Origin: Circinella minor
Taxonomy: Eukaryota > Mucoromycota > Mucoromycetes > Mucorales > Lichtheimiaceae
DNA: 64,000 bases
NCBI GenBank assembly: GCA_016758965.1
Contig: JAEPRB010000015.1
Span: 62,001-126,000 of the forward strand
Direction of reading: 5' to 3'
Shown: positions 40,608 to 52,757 of the stretch, piece after piece
Position numbering within the stretch: the stretch's first letter is position 1
How the letters are laid out: the number at the start of each line of letters is the position of its first letter
Translations under genes and position numbers: made by a program
Notes under the pieces: model-generated
Database searches by the model: none
What the model saw: only the letters and a program-made list of their open reading frames with translations
Told to the model about the DNA's origin: nothing

Positions 40608-40907
40608 ACAACAAAATTTCCCTCTCTTTCTCTCTGCCTCACTTCTGATTACCATATTTTCTTAATACTCCCCCCCAAAAAAAAATATATATAAGAAAGA
40701 TAACATTTATATCATCTCTTTACTTTCTACTTGACCCATTTTTCCCATCCAAGAGACCTCTTTTCTCTTAAAAAACGTAGAATAATGACTTTTTTTTTTC
40801 TTTTGTCTGTCTGTCTTGTCGGGTTATATATCATTTTTTTTTTTGTACATTGAATTTTACAATATAAAGAAACAACAAAGGATTATTTAATCTTTTTTTT
40901 TTTACTA
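40608..40907. other. Convergent 3' flanks of calmodulin and VPS35
   Basis: Exactly 300 bases shared by two converging genes, T-rich on the plus strand. Both polyadenylation regions must lie here, so 3' UTR overlap is possible. No hairpin terminator expected or seen. Confidence 0.5.
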
Positions 40908-43349
40908 CTACAACTCAGGACCGAGGTCTACATCAGCATAAGAAGGTCCTTCACTATTATCACGTTCTTTACGTTCCTTGATACGTTGTAATGTAGCTCG
41001 GAAATGTCTACGTACATAAGCAGGCATTTGACCATCTGGTTCCATAAGTGATGAAGAATTAGACGTAGGTGGATGTTGATCTGGATTATCCATATTAGCC
41101 AAGTTAGTGTGAATTAAATCAATCAAACTATTTAAATACTTGACAGTGATCTACAAAATAAAACATTAGTTAAACCTTGTTTATTTGTTTATATAATTTC
41201 ATTCTCAACAACCTTACTCCTCACCTCCATAATCTCTTTCCCTCCCGCCCGCCTCCATAAGATCAAAACAGAATAAAGCCTACCGCATCATTTCCTTTTT
41301 CAAAATAATAAACATATCGATTCAAAATTTCCACAAATAATTGAACATTGGTCACTGAATCCATACAACTATCTGCAATCTTAAGAGCTTTTTGTAAACA
41401 TTCCAAAGCACGTTTACCATTTTGAGCGGCACCTTGTCCTTCCTCTTCTTCATTATCATGTTGTTCTTTAACTGACCACCATAGATGAGAAGAAAGGGTC
41501 ACTGCTCTTGATTGATCTGGTTTCTTTAAAAGCTTAGCACTATGAAGTGCTGCTTTAGTAATCAATGTATCATATGTTTCACTTGTAAATACACGTGTTT
41601 GCTGCAATGCACCAATAATGCAAGTAATCGCTTGGAATTGAGCACGTGACTCGGATATGGATTCTTCATAGATAGTGAATGCTTGAACAAAAAATTCGTA
41701 TGCAATTTCTTCAAATCCACATTCAGCTGCACTTTGGCCTGCAAAAAGGAAAAATCGAAGACACTGGTCTGAACATTCTTCACATTTATTGTACAACGTT
41801 GATATAACTTGATGGATAAATCGGAAAAGTGCTCCAGTCTTTTTTTCCCAGAATTCGTCCTACATTATTATTATTTTTGATAGTAATATAATAACCGAAT
41901 GAAACCCAAATAACCGATAATTATGTCATTATTAGTGTCTGGATTCTAAATAATACTTATAATTATTATTGATTTTACCTTATTGTCTTGGATTTTATAT
42001 CTTCGTGCCAATTTCATGGCAGAAATAATTAATGGAGGTGATGTATATCGAACTCGGTTTCCACCTTCAGAAAATTGTTTTCGTGCTGCCGATAAGAGCT
42101 AAAAAAAAATCATGCAATACAAATATATGTTAGTAAATGTACAAACATGTATAGTTCTATTATGTATACTCTGTATATTAAAAAATAGTAAACTTACCAA
42201 GAATTGAGTATCATCGTTATCTGATTGGAACAAATGAACCAATTTAGCCATCCATCCTTGTTCTTCAGCAAACTCTTCTTGTTCAAGATTCATTGTTCTT
42301 CCACGAATACCATATACGGGTGATGCAGGTACAGCACCAACAGGGGCATCCTTTTGATCACGTAACAAAACATCACAAAGTTCCAGAATATCATGTACAT
42401 CCTCCGGACCACTAATAATAGTTTCATTTTTGAGAATACTGGAAATAATTGCATGTGCAATGGCACGACGGGTATTGAAAGGCCGAACACTTAAAAGGGA
42501 TTGATAGCTATTTAGTGCTAGCAGGGTTAACACCGATGTATAATTGGTGATGGGCGCTAATAGAAGGGAAAGTAGGTTGGCCTCAGTGACCTTGGAATGA
42601 AGGTCAGCAGAATCAGAATATTCAATGACCTTATCCTTGGCATAAGTCAAGATTTGATCCACATATTCGAGACGTTCAGGGTAACAGGACAATGATAAAT
42701 TAACCATTGATACAAGTAATGCTGTTAAATCTTGAATCGATAGATCGGGACGCGCCTATGAATAAACATATTTAATTTAATTTTACTCCAATGTGTATAT
42801 TTTTTTTCTTTCATTCTCATAACAGAACATTACCTTTACTAGCTCCACAACTTGTTCCCAAAAAACGACAAATAATTGAACATCTTCTGGAATACCTCGA
42901 ATTTTCTTGACAGTATCTTCTTGTTCTTTCTCTTCTTGATTCTCATTTGGGGTTTCTTTCGTCTTTTCACCACCATCATCCATTCTTGTTTCATCATCGT
43001 CTGCTTTTGCTTCATCATCATCTGTCTTTATTTCATTCTCTTCTTTTTCATCGTCTCCAAGTGGTGGTGTGTTATTATAGATAGCCAATCCTTCTGTTTC
43101 TTCTTCTTCTTCACCTTGTAATTCTCGTTGGAGCCTTTTACGTTTTTCAAGTTGAACTAATCTAGCTTCTTCTTCCTTCTTTCGTCTTGTTTCAAATGAA
43201 ACATCTGATTCTGCCTCTCTTGCAGCATAGGCTGCCAATCGATCAATAAGTGAAATAATAATATGTTTAATATTGACTCTAGGATGAAGCTGAGCTACAG
43301 CAGATAAAAATGGTTGCAATGTACGAAGGTGGAAATCATCCGGGAAAAC

Positions 43350-43420
<71 letters not shown>

Positions 43421-44772
43421 ATTGTCCATTAATGTTATTATTATTATCTGTTGCTTTTTTCTGTTTTTTTTTTCTAAAATTTGTATCCAAGGTTTCGTTA
43501 TTTACCTGAATAATGACTTCCATCAAATATTCTTGTGCAATTACATCGCGACAACTAACAACTTGATCTAAAATACCCGGTAAAATCAACTAGTTGACCA
43601 TATCAAAAGTGAGCTTGATATTATTATTCTTTTTTCCTCATGAAATCACAAAATCCTTATAATTTTAAACACAAAAATCGACTTACACCTTGATAGATAC
43701 GTAAATCCACACCTTCAAGTTGACTTAATCGAACAAGGTTTGTACCGACAAGAATTCGTAATTCACGACGTTCTGCTTCTCTTTTTTCCCGGTCTCTGGT
43801 ATGACCTTGATGCTGTAAACGAACCCACAATTTATTCATTTCTGTGAAATTGGTAAGAATAAAATGAACAGATTCATGAACATTTCCTTCGGGTCTATGT
43901 CAAATAAACCAATAGCCATGTATACATATATATGATTAGTAATCTATACACTTGAACCATTATTTTACAACAAAGAAAAAAAATTATTTACCCTGAACTT
44001 TCACCCAAAGGAAGATTATCGCGAGACATGCCACTTAAATAATGTCTCAGAAAAAGACCTCTTGTAGGATGTTGTACGCCTCTGACCATTTCCATCATAT
44101 CACGCATGACTTCTCGAACAGGAGCATCAGGTGTACTCATATAGACTGAACCGACCGTAATCATCAAATACAAACGGGGAACGATATTGCCAGCATATTG
44201 GACCAATTCGTACAAGTCTGCAAGATGATGTCGATCGGTATTATGAGCCTCCATCAAGAATACCGTCATATGTCGCATTGCATCAAAGATAGCCATGTCT
44301 ATCTACTATTTTTAGTTTTTTTTTTCTTATTCCCCCCGTCCTCTCTCATCATATATATATATTCCCTTTGGTATCAATTGATGAAAATTGAAAGAATAAG
44401 ATATACATACACAATTCATAATAATTCTTGGGTGTTAATGCGGATGTTCGTAGTTCTGATAACATATTGGAACAATGTTTTAACCCATCCATAAGTTTGT
44501 TGTTATCCTAAGGAAACTTTTTATATTAGATAATAATCCATGTATATATTTATTTATGTAACCCTGGTGATATACTCCTCCACTCGTTTTGCACTTATAA
44601 ACACTAACCCGGTTTAAAAGAAAAAAAAAACAATGAACTAAAAATTCAAATATACACTTACAAGGCATTTTTTCATTTGGTGAGCCTGAATTTTGACTAC
44701 ATTAAGAACTTCATCGAGAAGCTTGGCTTGATCTTCAGGTGGAGCTGGAGTACTGGGTATCACGACACTCAT
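40908..44772 (-). CDS. VPS35: Vps35, retromer core scaffold
   Basis: Alpha-solenoid backbone of retromer, which retrieves Vps10-type receptors from endosomes to the Golgi with Vps26 and Vps29. Ten exons on the minus strand: 44772-44662, 44507-44411, 44298-43992, 43894-43687, 43589-43506, 43349-42834, 42755-42198, 42098-41979, 41859-41284, 41150-40908. Total 2820 bases, 939 residues. N-terminal block [22 protein letters not shown]. Vps26-binding motif PRLYLM at 110-115 inside [30 protein letters not shown] and the basic [19 protein letters not shown] follow. C-terminal [11 protein letters not shown] and [17 protein letters not shown] match the Vps29-binding half. Residues about 307-415 are a Glu/Asp/Lys-rich insertion absent from the human protein (796 residues), at a solenoid loop. 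It is encoded in frame and looks tolerated, not a mis-spliced intron. Confidence 0.97.
43352..43416. repeat. Compound (CA)n(TA)n microsatellite in VPS35 intron 5
   Basis: About 16 CA units followed by about 16 TA units, abutting the acceptor of VPS35 exon 6. The acceptor on the coding strand therefore reads GTGTGTGTAG. Confidence 0.95.
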
Positions 44773-46649
44773 TCTTTCTTTCTTTTTCTTTTAAAAAAAA
44801 AAAGTTACAATGTTGGTGTAATATATGCTGGGAGAATCTGGAACGAGTAAAACTTTATGGTGAATAAAAATATACAGTCTCTGTATGTTATTCTTATAAT
44901 GTAACCTTGAACGTTCACTCTTTTTTAGGTAACAAAAAAAAAAAAAAGGAATCTTGGGGAAGAAAATAGGTTTTCAGAGTGGAGTTGTAAAGAAATAGCA
45001 CGAATGAATTTGTTGCAGGATAGGTGCTGCGCGGGTAACAACGCCCCTTCCCTTCTTATACATACTTGAACTCCGGTTAAACTAAAGGCACCCTATGTTT
45101 CAACTTTATTTTTCTGCAAAAAAAAAATCGGTGTAAAGGTTAGATGTTTATGAGTTCTTGCAGATTAAATTCTTGTTAGAACCACTTTTATTAAAAATAG
45201 TTAATAATACTTGACTTACTACCTGATATAATAAATCGTGGTGCTTCACTAGTCTATATGAAACTACGACAAACAGAAAGTTTATATTCTTTCAACGTTC
45301 CTTTTTGATTCTAAATGTATGCTACTACAATTACATATATGATGAGTCGTAAAACTTATTTGACAGCTTTTTTATCTGCCAGGAGACAATGTCAAAATGT
45401 GCGGTCTGTAGCAAGTTCTCATCATTTTTTTTTTTTTTTTGGTTCTTTAAAGAAAATACTCTTTTTTAAAACTATATAGATATTACACTTACAAATAGAT
45501 ATTTTTGGTCACACTTTATAAAGTATTCAAAGTAGTAAAAGCAATACGTTTTGTGGAATAACTAAAAAGTGCTACATATATTTTTTTTTGATAATGTCGA
45601 TATTCATATCCCATTTCTTCAAAATTTAACGTAAAAAGTTTGATGTGATCCGTCAGAAATCGAAAAAATAAAGTTTTTATACTCTATAAACAATGGTGTC
45701 TATTTTGATCTAAAGAAACCAAGGTTTTTGATATATCATTCATATCATACATTGCCTTATTATTATACATACGTATCATACAAAAATCACAAAAAATATA
45801 TTGGTATTCTATTAAAGATATTATTGATCTATACGTTTTATGAGAAACGAAATAGTAAAGGAGGCAAACAAGTTTTCAGGCTTAAATGTTTTTTATTAAG
45901 TGGATTAAAACTAAATATGATTACTAACCATCATTTTACGATTCTGATTAAAATTCATTTACGACCCTTATTTCTTACTATTAAAGGCTATATCTGGATT
46001 ATCTTTAGACGTATTGTTTTTGTTCATCTGTAAAGCATAAACATCTATATCTATTGTTTTACAGATACTGAAGCAAACATACATTTATTAATCTTCAATA
46101 TGAAAAAAAAAACTAGTTTTATCTTGCTGAATATAGATACGTTTTTGGTTATTTCACTCAAATGATTCTTCGTCTAAGACTTCTCATCCGGGATCTGAAT
46201 GCATTTTCGTAATACTCGTGTAAGCTACACTTTGAAAGAATTTAGTATGTGGTGCACACGATGAAGGAAAAAAGTCTTTGGATAGATAATGTAATCCATA
46301 AATCTAAGTTACTGTTCTTATCAACGAACAGCATTTCTCACTCCATCATGAAAAAAAAACTGTGCAACAATGTATAATTTTGATGTATAGCTTTTATGAC
46401 AAAGTTACTAAAAAATATGCTATTCCCAATTATTACTCATATTTTCTTAATATGCCTGAGCATTTGGGACTTAAATTATTAGAAATAATAGAATTTCTTA
46501 TTGAGGCAAAGCTATTTTTTTTTTTTTTGGTTGAATGCTTTTAAACACCGCGCCCTATTTTTTGAAAATTTGCAGGCTTGTTCAAAAAAAACACCCTCGA
46601 CAGCTTTGCAACCTAAAAACCAAAACAACAGACAGAAAAAAAAAATAAA
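44773..46649. other. Intergenic between divergent VPS35 and PPR genes
   Basis: 1.9 kb, AT-rich, with no convincing gene. The 45000-45070 part is locally GC-richer, just upstream of VPS35, and may be promoter. Low-complexity open frames (45728-46033, 46362-46544) have no domain. Confidence 0.5.
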
Positions 46650-47966
46650 ATGTTGCGACGACCTATCACCATTATGCTCCCGAGAGCACGTATTGCAACC
46701 AATGCCATTTCTATCCGTCATGCACATACAACAAATCAACTTTATTATAAACCACTTAAAATTATAGCCAATCCTAAGATGACCCGATCTTTACGAGATG
46801 CTGTTCGAAAACATAATGCCGGGGCTGTTTGGACTGCCTATAATGCATTACATAAAAATAACCAACTCAACAAGTTACCTGCCGAGTATCATTCGATGGC
46901 ACTTCAATCATTTCGTATTAAAAAATTAGTTGCCTACGGGCCAGAAGAAGTGGAGGCTATCAAGGAACGATTGTTATTTGTTTGGAATAATATGCAAGAA
47001 GCTGGATGCAAGCCGGACGTACGGGATTATAATCATCTTATTGACTTTTTCGGTCGCTCAGGCGATTGGGAATCTTGTAACAAGTACTGGGAGGAATTGG
47101 AAAGCAAAGCATCATCACCATCATCATCATCATCATCACTATGGAATAGCAATTTAGTTCCGAACGTATACAGTTATAACTTATTGATGCGTGCAGCCAT
47201 TATGACTAATAAGCCAGAACAAGTATTTGTAATTGTTAACAAAATGAAGAATGCTGGTATTCAGCCAAATGGATTTACTTATGATACGATGATTGAAGCA
47301 CACGGACGACTTGGCAATCTACGTGGAGCCGATCGACTCTTCCAAGAACGTTATGGAACCAAGGAAACGAAAGAGGCCAACACCGCAACAACAGAAGTAA
47401 AACCAAAGAGATCTCGTTTCGCATCCTTGTTGTCATCATATTCAGCACCACCACCAGCAGATAATCCAGATGTATTGGGAACTTTGGTTCGTGAAAACAC
47501 AACGGAATTATCAACAAAGAAGCTCCATCCATCCACACATACTTTTGTTGCATTGATCGATGCCCATGGTCGTAAAGGTAATCTGCGTGGGATCGATTAT
47601 ATCTACCAAACCATGCTGCCAGGTTACAAGATCAGGCCAGATTTAGAACTTTATAATACGATGATTCGTTGGTATTGTGAACATCGCAATGGTGATAAAG
47701 CACGTCGAGTTTTCTTTGATTTGGAACGTTCAGGTCTCAAGCCAAGTGTGGTTACCTTCAACTATCTCTTCCGCCACGAAGCACTTCGAGAACGGAACCC
47801 TAGAACAGCTGAAACTTTATTACATTTTATGACAAACATGTATGATCTCCGACCATTACAATCCATGTACCGTGCCCTCATCAAGTCTTATAATAAACGA
47901 AATCAAGAAGAAGATGCCGATCGATTATTCCGGGAATACACATCCAAAGAATCTTCTCAGCGATAA
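46650..47966 (+). CDS. Pentatricopeptide repeat (PPR) protein, probably mitochondrial
   Basis: Intronless, 438 residues. PPR proteins bind organellar RNA and act in its processing or translation (family knowledge). The N terminus (MLRRPITIMLPRARIATNAISIRHAH) is basic and amphipathic, without acidic residues until about residue 49: a good mitochondrial presequence. Repeats visible include KPDVRDYNHLIDFFGRSGDW (from about 115), VPNVYSYNLLMRAAIMTNKP, IQPNGFTYDTMIEAHGRLGN, HPSTHTFVALIDAHGRKGN, RPDLELYNTMIRWYCEHRNG and LKPSVVTFNYLFRHEA; a less regular one ends the protein. Between the third and fourth repeats lies a Ser/Lys-rich spacer (about 242-290). The serine run near 155 comes from an (ATC)n tract. 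Which transcript it binds cannot be told from sequence. A different upstream start is unlikely because the 5' flank is A-rich and closed. Confidence 0.88.
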   Translation: MLRRPITIMLPRARIATNAISIRHAHTTNQLYYKPLKIIANPKMTRSLRDAVRKHNAGAVWTAYNALHKNNQLNKLPAEYHSMALQSFRIKKLVAYGPEEVEAIKERLLFVWNNMQEAGCKPDVRDYNHLIDFFGRSGDWESCNKYWEELESKASSPSSSSSSLWNSNLVPNVYSYNLLMRAAIMTNKPEQVFVIVNKMKNAGIQPNGFTYDTMIEAHGRLGNLRGADRLFQERYGTKETKEANTATTEVKPKRSRFASLLSSYSAPPPADNPDVLGTLVRENTTELSTKKLHPSTHTFVALIDAHGRKGNLRGIDYIYQTMLPGYKIRPDLELYNTMIRWYCEHRNGDKARRVFFDLERSGLKPSVVTFNYLFRHEALRERNPRTAETLLHFMTNMYDLRPLQSMYRALIKSYNKRNQEEDADRLFREYTSKESSQR

Positions 47967-50858
47967 AAAGTAATTACTCTTATTTTTATTATTAACTTGC
48001 ACTTTGTAACTCCCACGTTTTCTTTTTCATAATTTGCTGTTTTGTTTATTCATTTTTTTCTTTTCACTCTTCCCCCCCCCGATCTTATCTACTCTTATTT
48101 CCACGTTTATTATCTTTTTTTTTTTCATATCTTATCTTCGATTTTTTTTTTAAAAAAAAAGCGCAATGTTTTTCCTCATCTCACTCACATTCTTAACAAC
48201 TCTCATAACACCCACATCCACATTTTTTTGTAAATATAGAAAAAAAAAATAGAAAAAAGGATTAAAAAAGCTATCCGTAGAAATGCGAATCTTATCAATG
48301 ATAATTAAACCAATCATGTTCAGAGTGTTATCTAGAAGTGATGATTAATTATGTAGAGATATCAACAAAAAAGATATATCAACAATAAAATTATTTTATC
48401 GTTGAACTGATAACAATACTTTCGAGCCCCATCTCCTAATATTACCCTTTCCCTCACTTTTATAATAGTTCTCTAAAGGGCGGGAGTGTAGTAAGAGAAG
48501 AATATGAACGTCTATTTTTTTTTCGAATAAAAATATTATTACAATTATCTACTATCCTAATGGTTTTTCATAATCTCATTCAATTGTGTATCTCCAGTAC
48601 CTTTGGAAATGTCTCACTGTGCAAAAAGATGATATGTACATTTTATTTTTGAATACGTAATACATAAAGACTTCTAGCTATATAACTTGTATTGTATGTT
48701 AGATGTTTTACTGGAAGTGTATAATTATTGACATACGTATAAAGAATTTTCAATATAGATGTACGTTCTATAGTTTCTGAAATTTTAATTTGGTATAGTG
48801 AACAGTACGTATACAATAATATCAAATTAAATCAGTGCAAAATACGATCTCCATTCAACATTATACAGTTGCATGAATTCTGTGTTTGTTGATTTCGTTT
48901 TGTGAGACCCTTAAATGCATATACATATACTATATATAGGTCTCGACAGTAAAGACTCTTTGTTCATCAGGTTTTTTATATACGTACAAAATAACAACAA
49001 ACAACAACAATAATAATAATAATAATAATAATAGTATTACTATAAGCTTCTAATAAATCACGACGTACGTAGTTCCTCTTCGCTAACTTTTTTATGTCAT
49101 CTCAGGTTTACTATATACATCAATAAGGTTCTCTTTTATTATTTGACGGGGTTGGTGTATAATGAAATATATGGTGAGTTTCAGAACCAGATCTCAGTCG
49201 TAGTCAAAGGAGAATTTTTACCATACTTGTAAGTGTTCATCAATGGCATTTATTGAATCATTTGGTAGTGCAAAACCGAGTCATTCTTTTGTTACTTTTC
49301 AAATGTGACTACCTATGTACCTATTATATTATGTTTTTAAATCTATTTTCTTTTATCTTCGTATATATTATCTCAAGTATCTTACATAGGATTCATTAGT
49401 CATCATGTTAACTACCTAAACTTACAAAATCTCAAGGCTTATTTTTGATTTTTTTTAGTTAATTGAGAGTTTTTTTATTTTATCAAAAAAAGGATTTCTT
49501 TTTATTTTGCATCAACAACATAATACGTAAAAAGATGGTAACATACCTACAGATGTGGTATAATTAGATCTTCCAGCAACATTTTACGTAAGAAAATGTT
49601 TGCTATAATAAGTAATAATGATTTAAATATCATATCTGCTGCAACATGTACCTATACAGTAAAATAGGAAGAAAAAAATACTGGTTACATAACAATAAGT
49701 AGTAGAAGAAAATGAGTACCAGAAATAGCATTGTGAAAAAAAATATTATTATTTTCTAAAAAACAGAAAAAGAGTATAACAAGTAATGATGATATAAAGT
49801 CTTACACAAAGAAAAAAACTGACACATCTTCTTTTTCTTTATAGACGTCCCTAGATACAGATAGAACATGTGATTATATATTAGTTTGCTTATTTGTTAC
49901 CTACCAAAACGTAGAAGATTATTTTTACTATAACGTATTCAAATTTTTCTTAAATTATGATATTCTATTCTTTGACGACATGCTATATTTCTTTATTTTC
50001 GTCTCTCTAGAAATGAATTATTTAAAATTATGTACAAGTGGGTTTATTATTATTATTATTGTAAGAAGAAGAGTAATTATGTACGACAACGAACAATTTC
50101 TTTTTTTCAGGTGCTTTGTTTCATGTACCAACCAAAAAAAAAAAAAAAGGATTATTATGCATGCATAATCTCAACTTTGTTACGTATTTTGTTCACTAAG
50201 TAGAAAATAGAAGATAAGAAACCTTTACTTATCATTGTTCCCCATTACCTATAGTTTTATTACATACGTATTATAAAATTTATAGTGTTCATGTAGAATA
50301 ATGATAATGTTTATCATCTCTATAGGCACTAGTCGCTCTTGTCTTTACTATAATAAATATAAGCTATAAGTTAGTACGTAATATTATTTGAATTATCTCT
50401 ATACGTACGTAGTTATTGAAAGATCCGAATCTACATTTAACGTTGTTTTGATGGAGCAAGAAAAAAAAACGATGATCTAGATCTATGATCTCTTTATATA
50501 GAGCTGAGGAAAGTTTTGTTTTTCTTCTCAAATATCACAATACGTACGTTATCAGTTTTTTGTGTAATATTTTTTTTTAGTTCAAACTTAGTATATTTAT
50601 TGATTTTACAAAAAGAAAAGGAAATAAAAAGAGAGACATATATAATGGGAAAAAAAACCGTAATATTTACTGTAAGAAAAAAAATAAGAATAGAATTAAT
50701 TATATAAAAATACTTATAGAAAAAGCAAAAAATAAGGGGGTGTTTGTTGGAAGAGAGTTGATTCTTACTATTGTTGCGTGAAAAAAAGAGAGAGGGAGGG
50801 AATCATGAAAATATAACGTAAAGTAACAAAAAAAAAGGTGTGTGATTGTGTCGTTCTT

Positions 50859-50895
<37 letters not shown>

Positions 50896-50948
50896 GGTGT
50901 TCATTTTTGATTAAAAGGGTTGTACATATAGAATCTGTCTGAATTTTT
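47967..50948. other. 3-kb gene-poor flank downstream of the GATA-factor gene
   Basis: No gene seen. An (AAT)n tract lies at 49006-49033. ACGT-core palindromes (TACGTA, ACGTACGT) recur at least nine times between about 48735 and 50545. The right edge is the 3' UTR side of the GATA gene and carries a (TA)n microsatellite at 50862-50891. Confidence 0.5.
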
Positions 50949-52757
50949 TTAAGAATGATGGTGATGATGATTATGATGATGATGATTTGGTAATGAGGAT
51001 GGAGCAGAAGAACTATTACGTCTTGTTCGTCCATCTATAGGAGCGAGTGTTGTTCTAAATGCAGAAGGTTGGTCGCATTGTTGAAAACTTGATGAAGATG
51101 ACGTCTGTTGCTGTTGTTGTTGTTGTGCTGCTGCTCCAAGCATTAAAAGAGATGACAATACGTTGTTACTATTTGCTGTCGTATTATTACTATTGCTTAT
51201 GCTATTATTCCCGGATAGTCCTCCTCCTAGTAATGAGCTGAGCATGTTTAAGGCTGCTGTTGAAGATGCCATGGAAGGAATATTATTCTGTTGTTGTTGT
51301 TGTTGTTGTTGAAAAGTGTGCTCACCAAAACCGCTTGCTGTTGCAACTTCTGCTATTGCAGCGGCTGATGATGTTGATGTTGCGTTTGACGTTTTAGGAA
51401 TAATGGATTCCAAACCATGAAGAACTTTGGACGAATGAGAAAGTAATGTATTGATATTATTTACCTCTTGTTGTAATTCATCGCGCCGTGTTTGCAATGC
51501 TTGGCGTAATTTGCCTGGTTCCAATAACATTGTCGCAGCAATTGTTGCAAGAGCAGCAGGATTTGTTTCTTCTATATTATTTGATGTGGTACCAATAGAC
51601 GAAGATGACCCCGCTGTAGCATGATTGTTACTGTTGGTAGAGTTAACATTATTGGCAACGGCCAATGCATTCATCAATGTACGTACATTAGGAAGTTGTT
51701 TTATATCATAATTATTAGATGATAATGTGTTGTTGTTACTACCACCGCTAGCTGTTGCTCCTGCAGCAGCCATTAGCGGATCTGCTTGATCATAGGGCAA
51801 CGGTGATGTTGGTGAATTTGTGTTATAAGCTGCACTGCTACTTGAACCAGTTGAATATGGTGATCTTGCATCACTTGCAGTTGACATTCGTCGTGCCCCA
51901 TCAGCTACCATACTGTTATATTCGCTAGTATGATAATGTTGTGGTTGTTGTAATGGTGGTGTAGGACGAGAATCCATCATGGAAGAAGAGGATTGATAAT
52001 GGTTTAAGGTTTTTGATGGGTCCGATGGTTGCTGATAATGATCATGATGATGATTATGATTGTGGTGTTCGCAAGAAGGCTGAGATGATTGTTGTGGCTG
52101 TTGTTGACGTTGCTGAAAATTGACAAGACTAAATCGCTTACGTCGTTTAATCACACTCCGTTTCATTGTGATCGGCCGCTGAACGTTATGAAGTTTATAA
52201 TAAAGACCACATGCATTACAAATAGTATTGCCATCATTATCGCGACGCCATAATGGGGTCGTAGTGGTTTGACAATTAAAGCATTTCGTTATTGGTGGGG
52301 ACCATCGTTGCTGTGATTGTTCTGGCTGGTTTCGATGTTGTAGTTGACAACCAATACAACCGTCTACAGCAGATGATGATTCAGGGTGATTATGGTGATG
52401 ATGACGCGTGTGATGATTGACGGTAGGGTATGACGCGTTGTTGGTTATAGAAGGACCTAGATGATTGGATGTTATTGTTATTCGCCCATTTGAAGACGAT
52501 GAAGTATTATTATCTTGTCCTGGCGATGATCCTGATGTTGCTGTTTCAAAAGTTGCTGGTGTTGTTTCGTTATTATTGCTATTATTATGATCCCATTGTT
52601 GATAAGCACCAGGATGTGTAAGAGTATCGTTTGAAGGTGGTTGTAAACGGGACGCTGAAGTATGTGAATGATGATGATGAGGATGGTGATACGCAGTCGT
52701 TGAATGTGTGGGATTATCGTCCATAATTGTCGTGGAGGTATTTACTATCAAGGTCAT
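50949..52757 (-). CDS. GATA-type zinc-finger transcription factor, Fep1/SRE-like finger
   Basis: Intronless, 602 residues. A single GATA finger C159-x2-C162-x17-C180-x2-C183 ([15 protein letters not shown]... [12 protein letters not shown]) is followed by the basic tail [15 protein letters not shown]. The YYKLH...MKRS.IKRRKR pattern is that of the second finger of iron regulators (Fep1, SreA, Urbs1) rather than AreA or AreB types, from family knowledge. Those iron regulators normally have two fingers with a Cys-rich linker. Here only a lone GCIGC (Cys134/137) precedes the finger, so iron sensing is uncertain. About residues 430-470 ([20 protein letters not shown]) form a predicted coiled coil, likely for dimerisation. 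The rest is rich in His, Asn, Ser and Gln runs, from CAG/CAT/AAT repeats. Nuclear. The start is the first ATG after a closed 5' flank; a second in-frame ATG lies 11 codons on. Confidence 0.9.
   Translation of the reverse strand: MTLIVNTSTTIMDDNPTHSTTAYHHPHHHHSHTSASRLQPPSNDTLTHPGAYQQWDHNNSNNNETTPATFETATSGSSPGQDNNTSSSSNGRITITSNHLGPSITNNASYPTVNHHTRHHHHNHPESSSAVDGCIGCQLQHRNQPEQSQQRWSPPITKCFNCQTTTTPLWRRDNDGNTICNACGLYYKLHNVQRPITMKRSVIKRRKRFSLVNFQQRQQQPQQSSQPSCEHHNHNHHHDHYQQPSDPSKTLNHYQSSSSMMDSRPTPPLQQPQHYHTSEYNSMVADGARRMSTASDARSPYSTGSSSSAAYNTNSPTSPLPYDQADPLMAAAGATASGGSNNNTLSSNNYDIKQLPNVRTLMNALAVANNVNSTNSNNHATAGSSSSIGTTSNNIEETNPAALATIAATMLLEPGKLRQALQTRRDELQQEVNNINTLLSHSSKVLHGLESIIPKTSNATSTSSAAAIAEVATASGFGEHTFQQQQQQQQNNIPSMASSTAALNMLSSLLGGGLSGNNSISNSNNTTANSNNVLSSLLMLGAAAQQQQQQQTSSSSSFQQCDQPSAFRTTLAPIDGRTRRNSSSAPSSLPNHHHHNHHHHHS

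Noticed and set aside
45728..46544. Lys/Ile/Tyr-rich open frames as genes
   Set aside because: Low-complexity translation of AT-rich DNA with no domain or conserved block.
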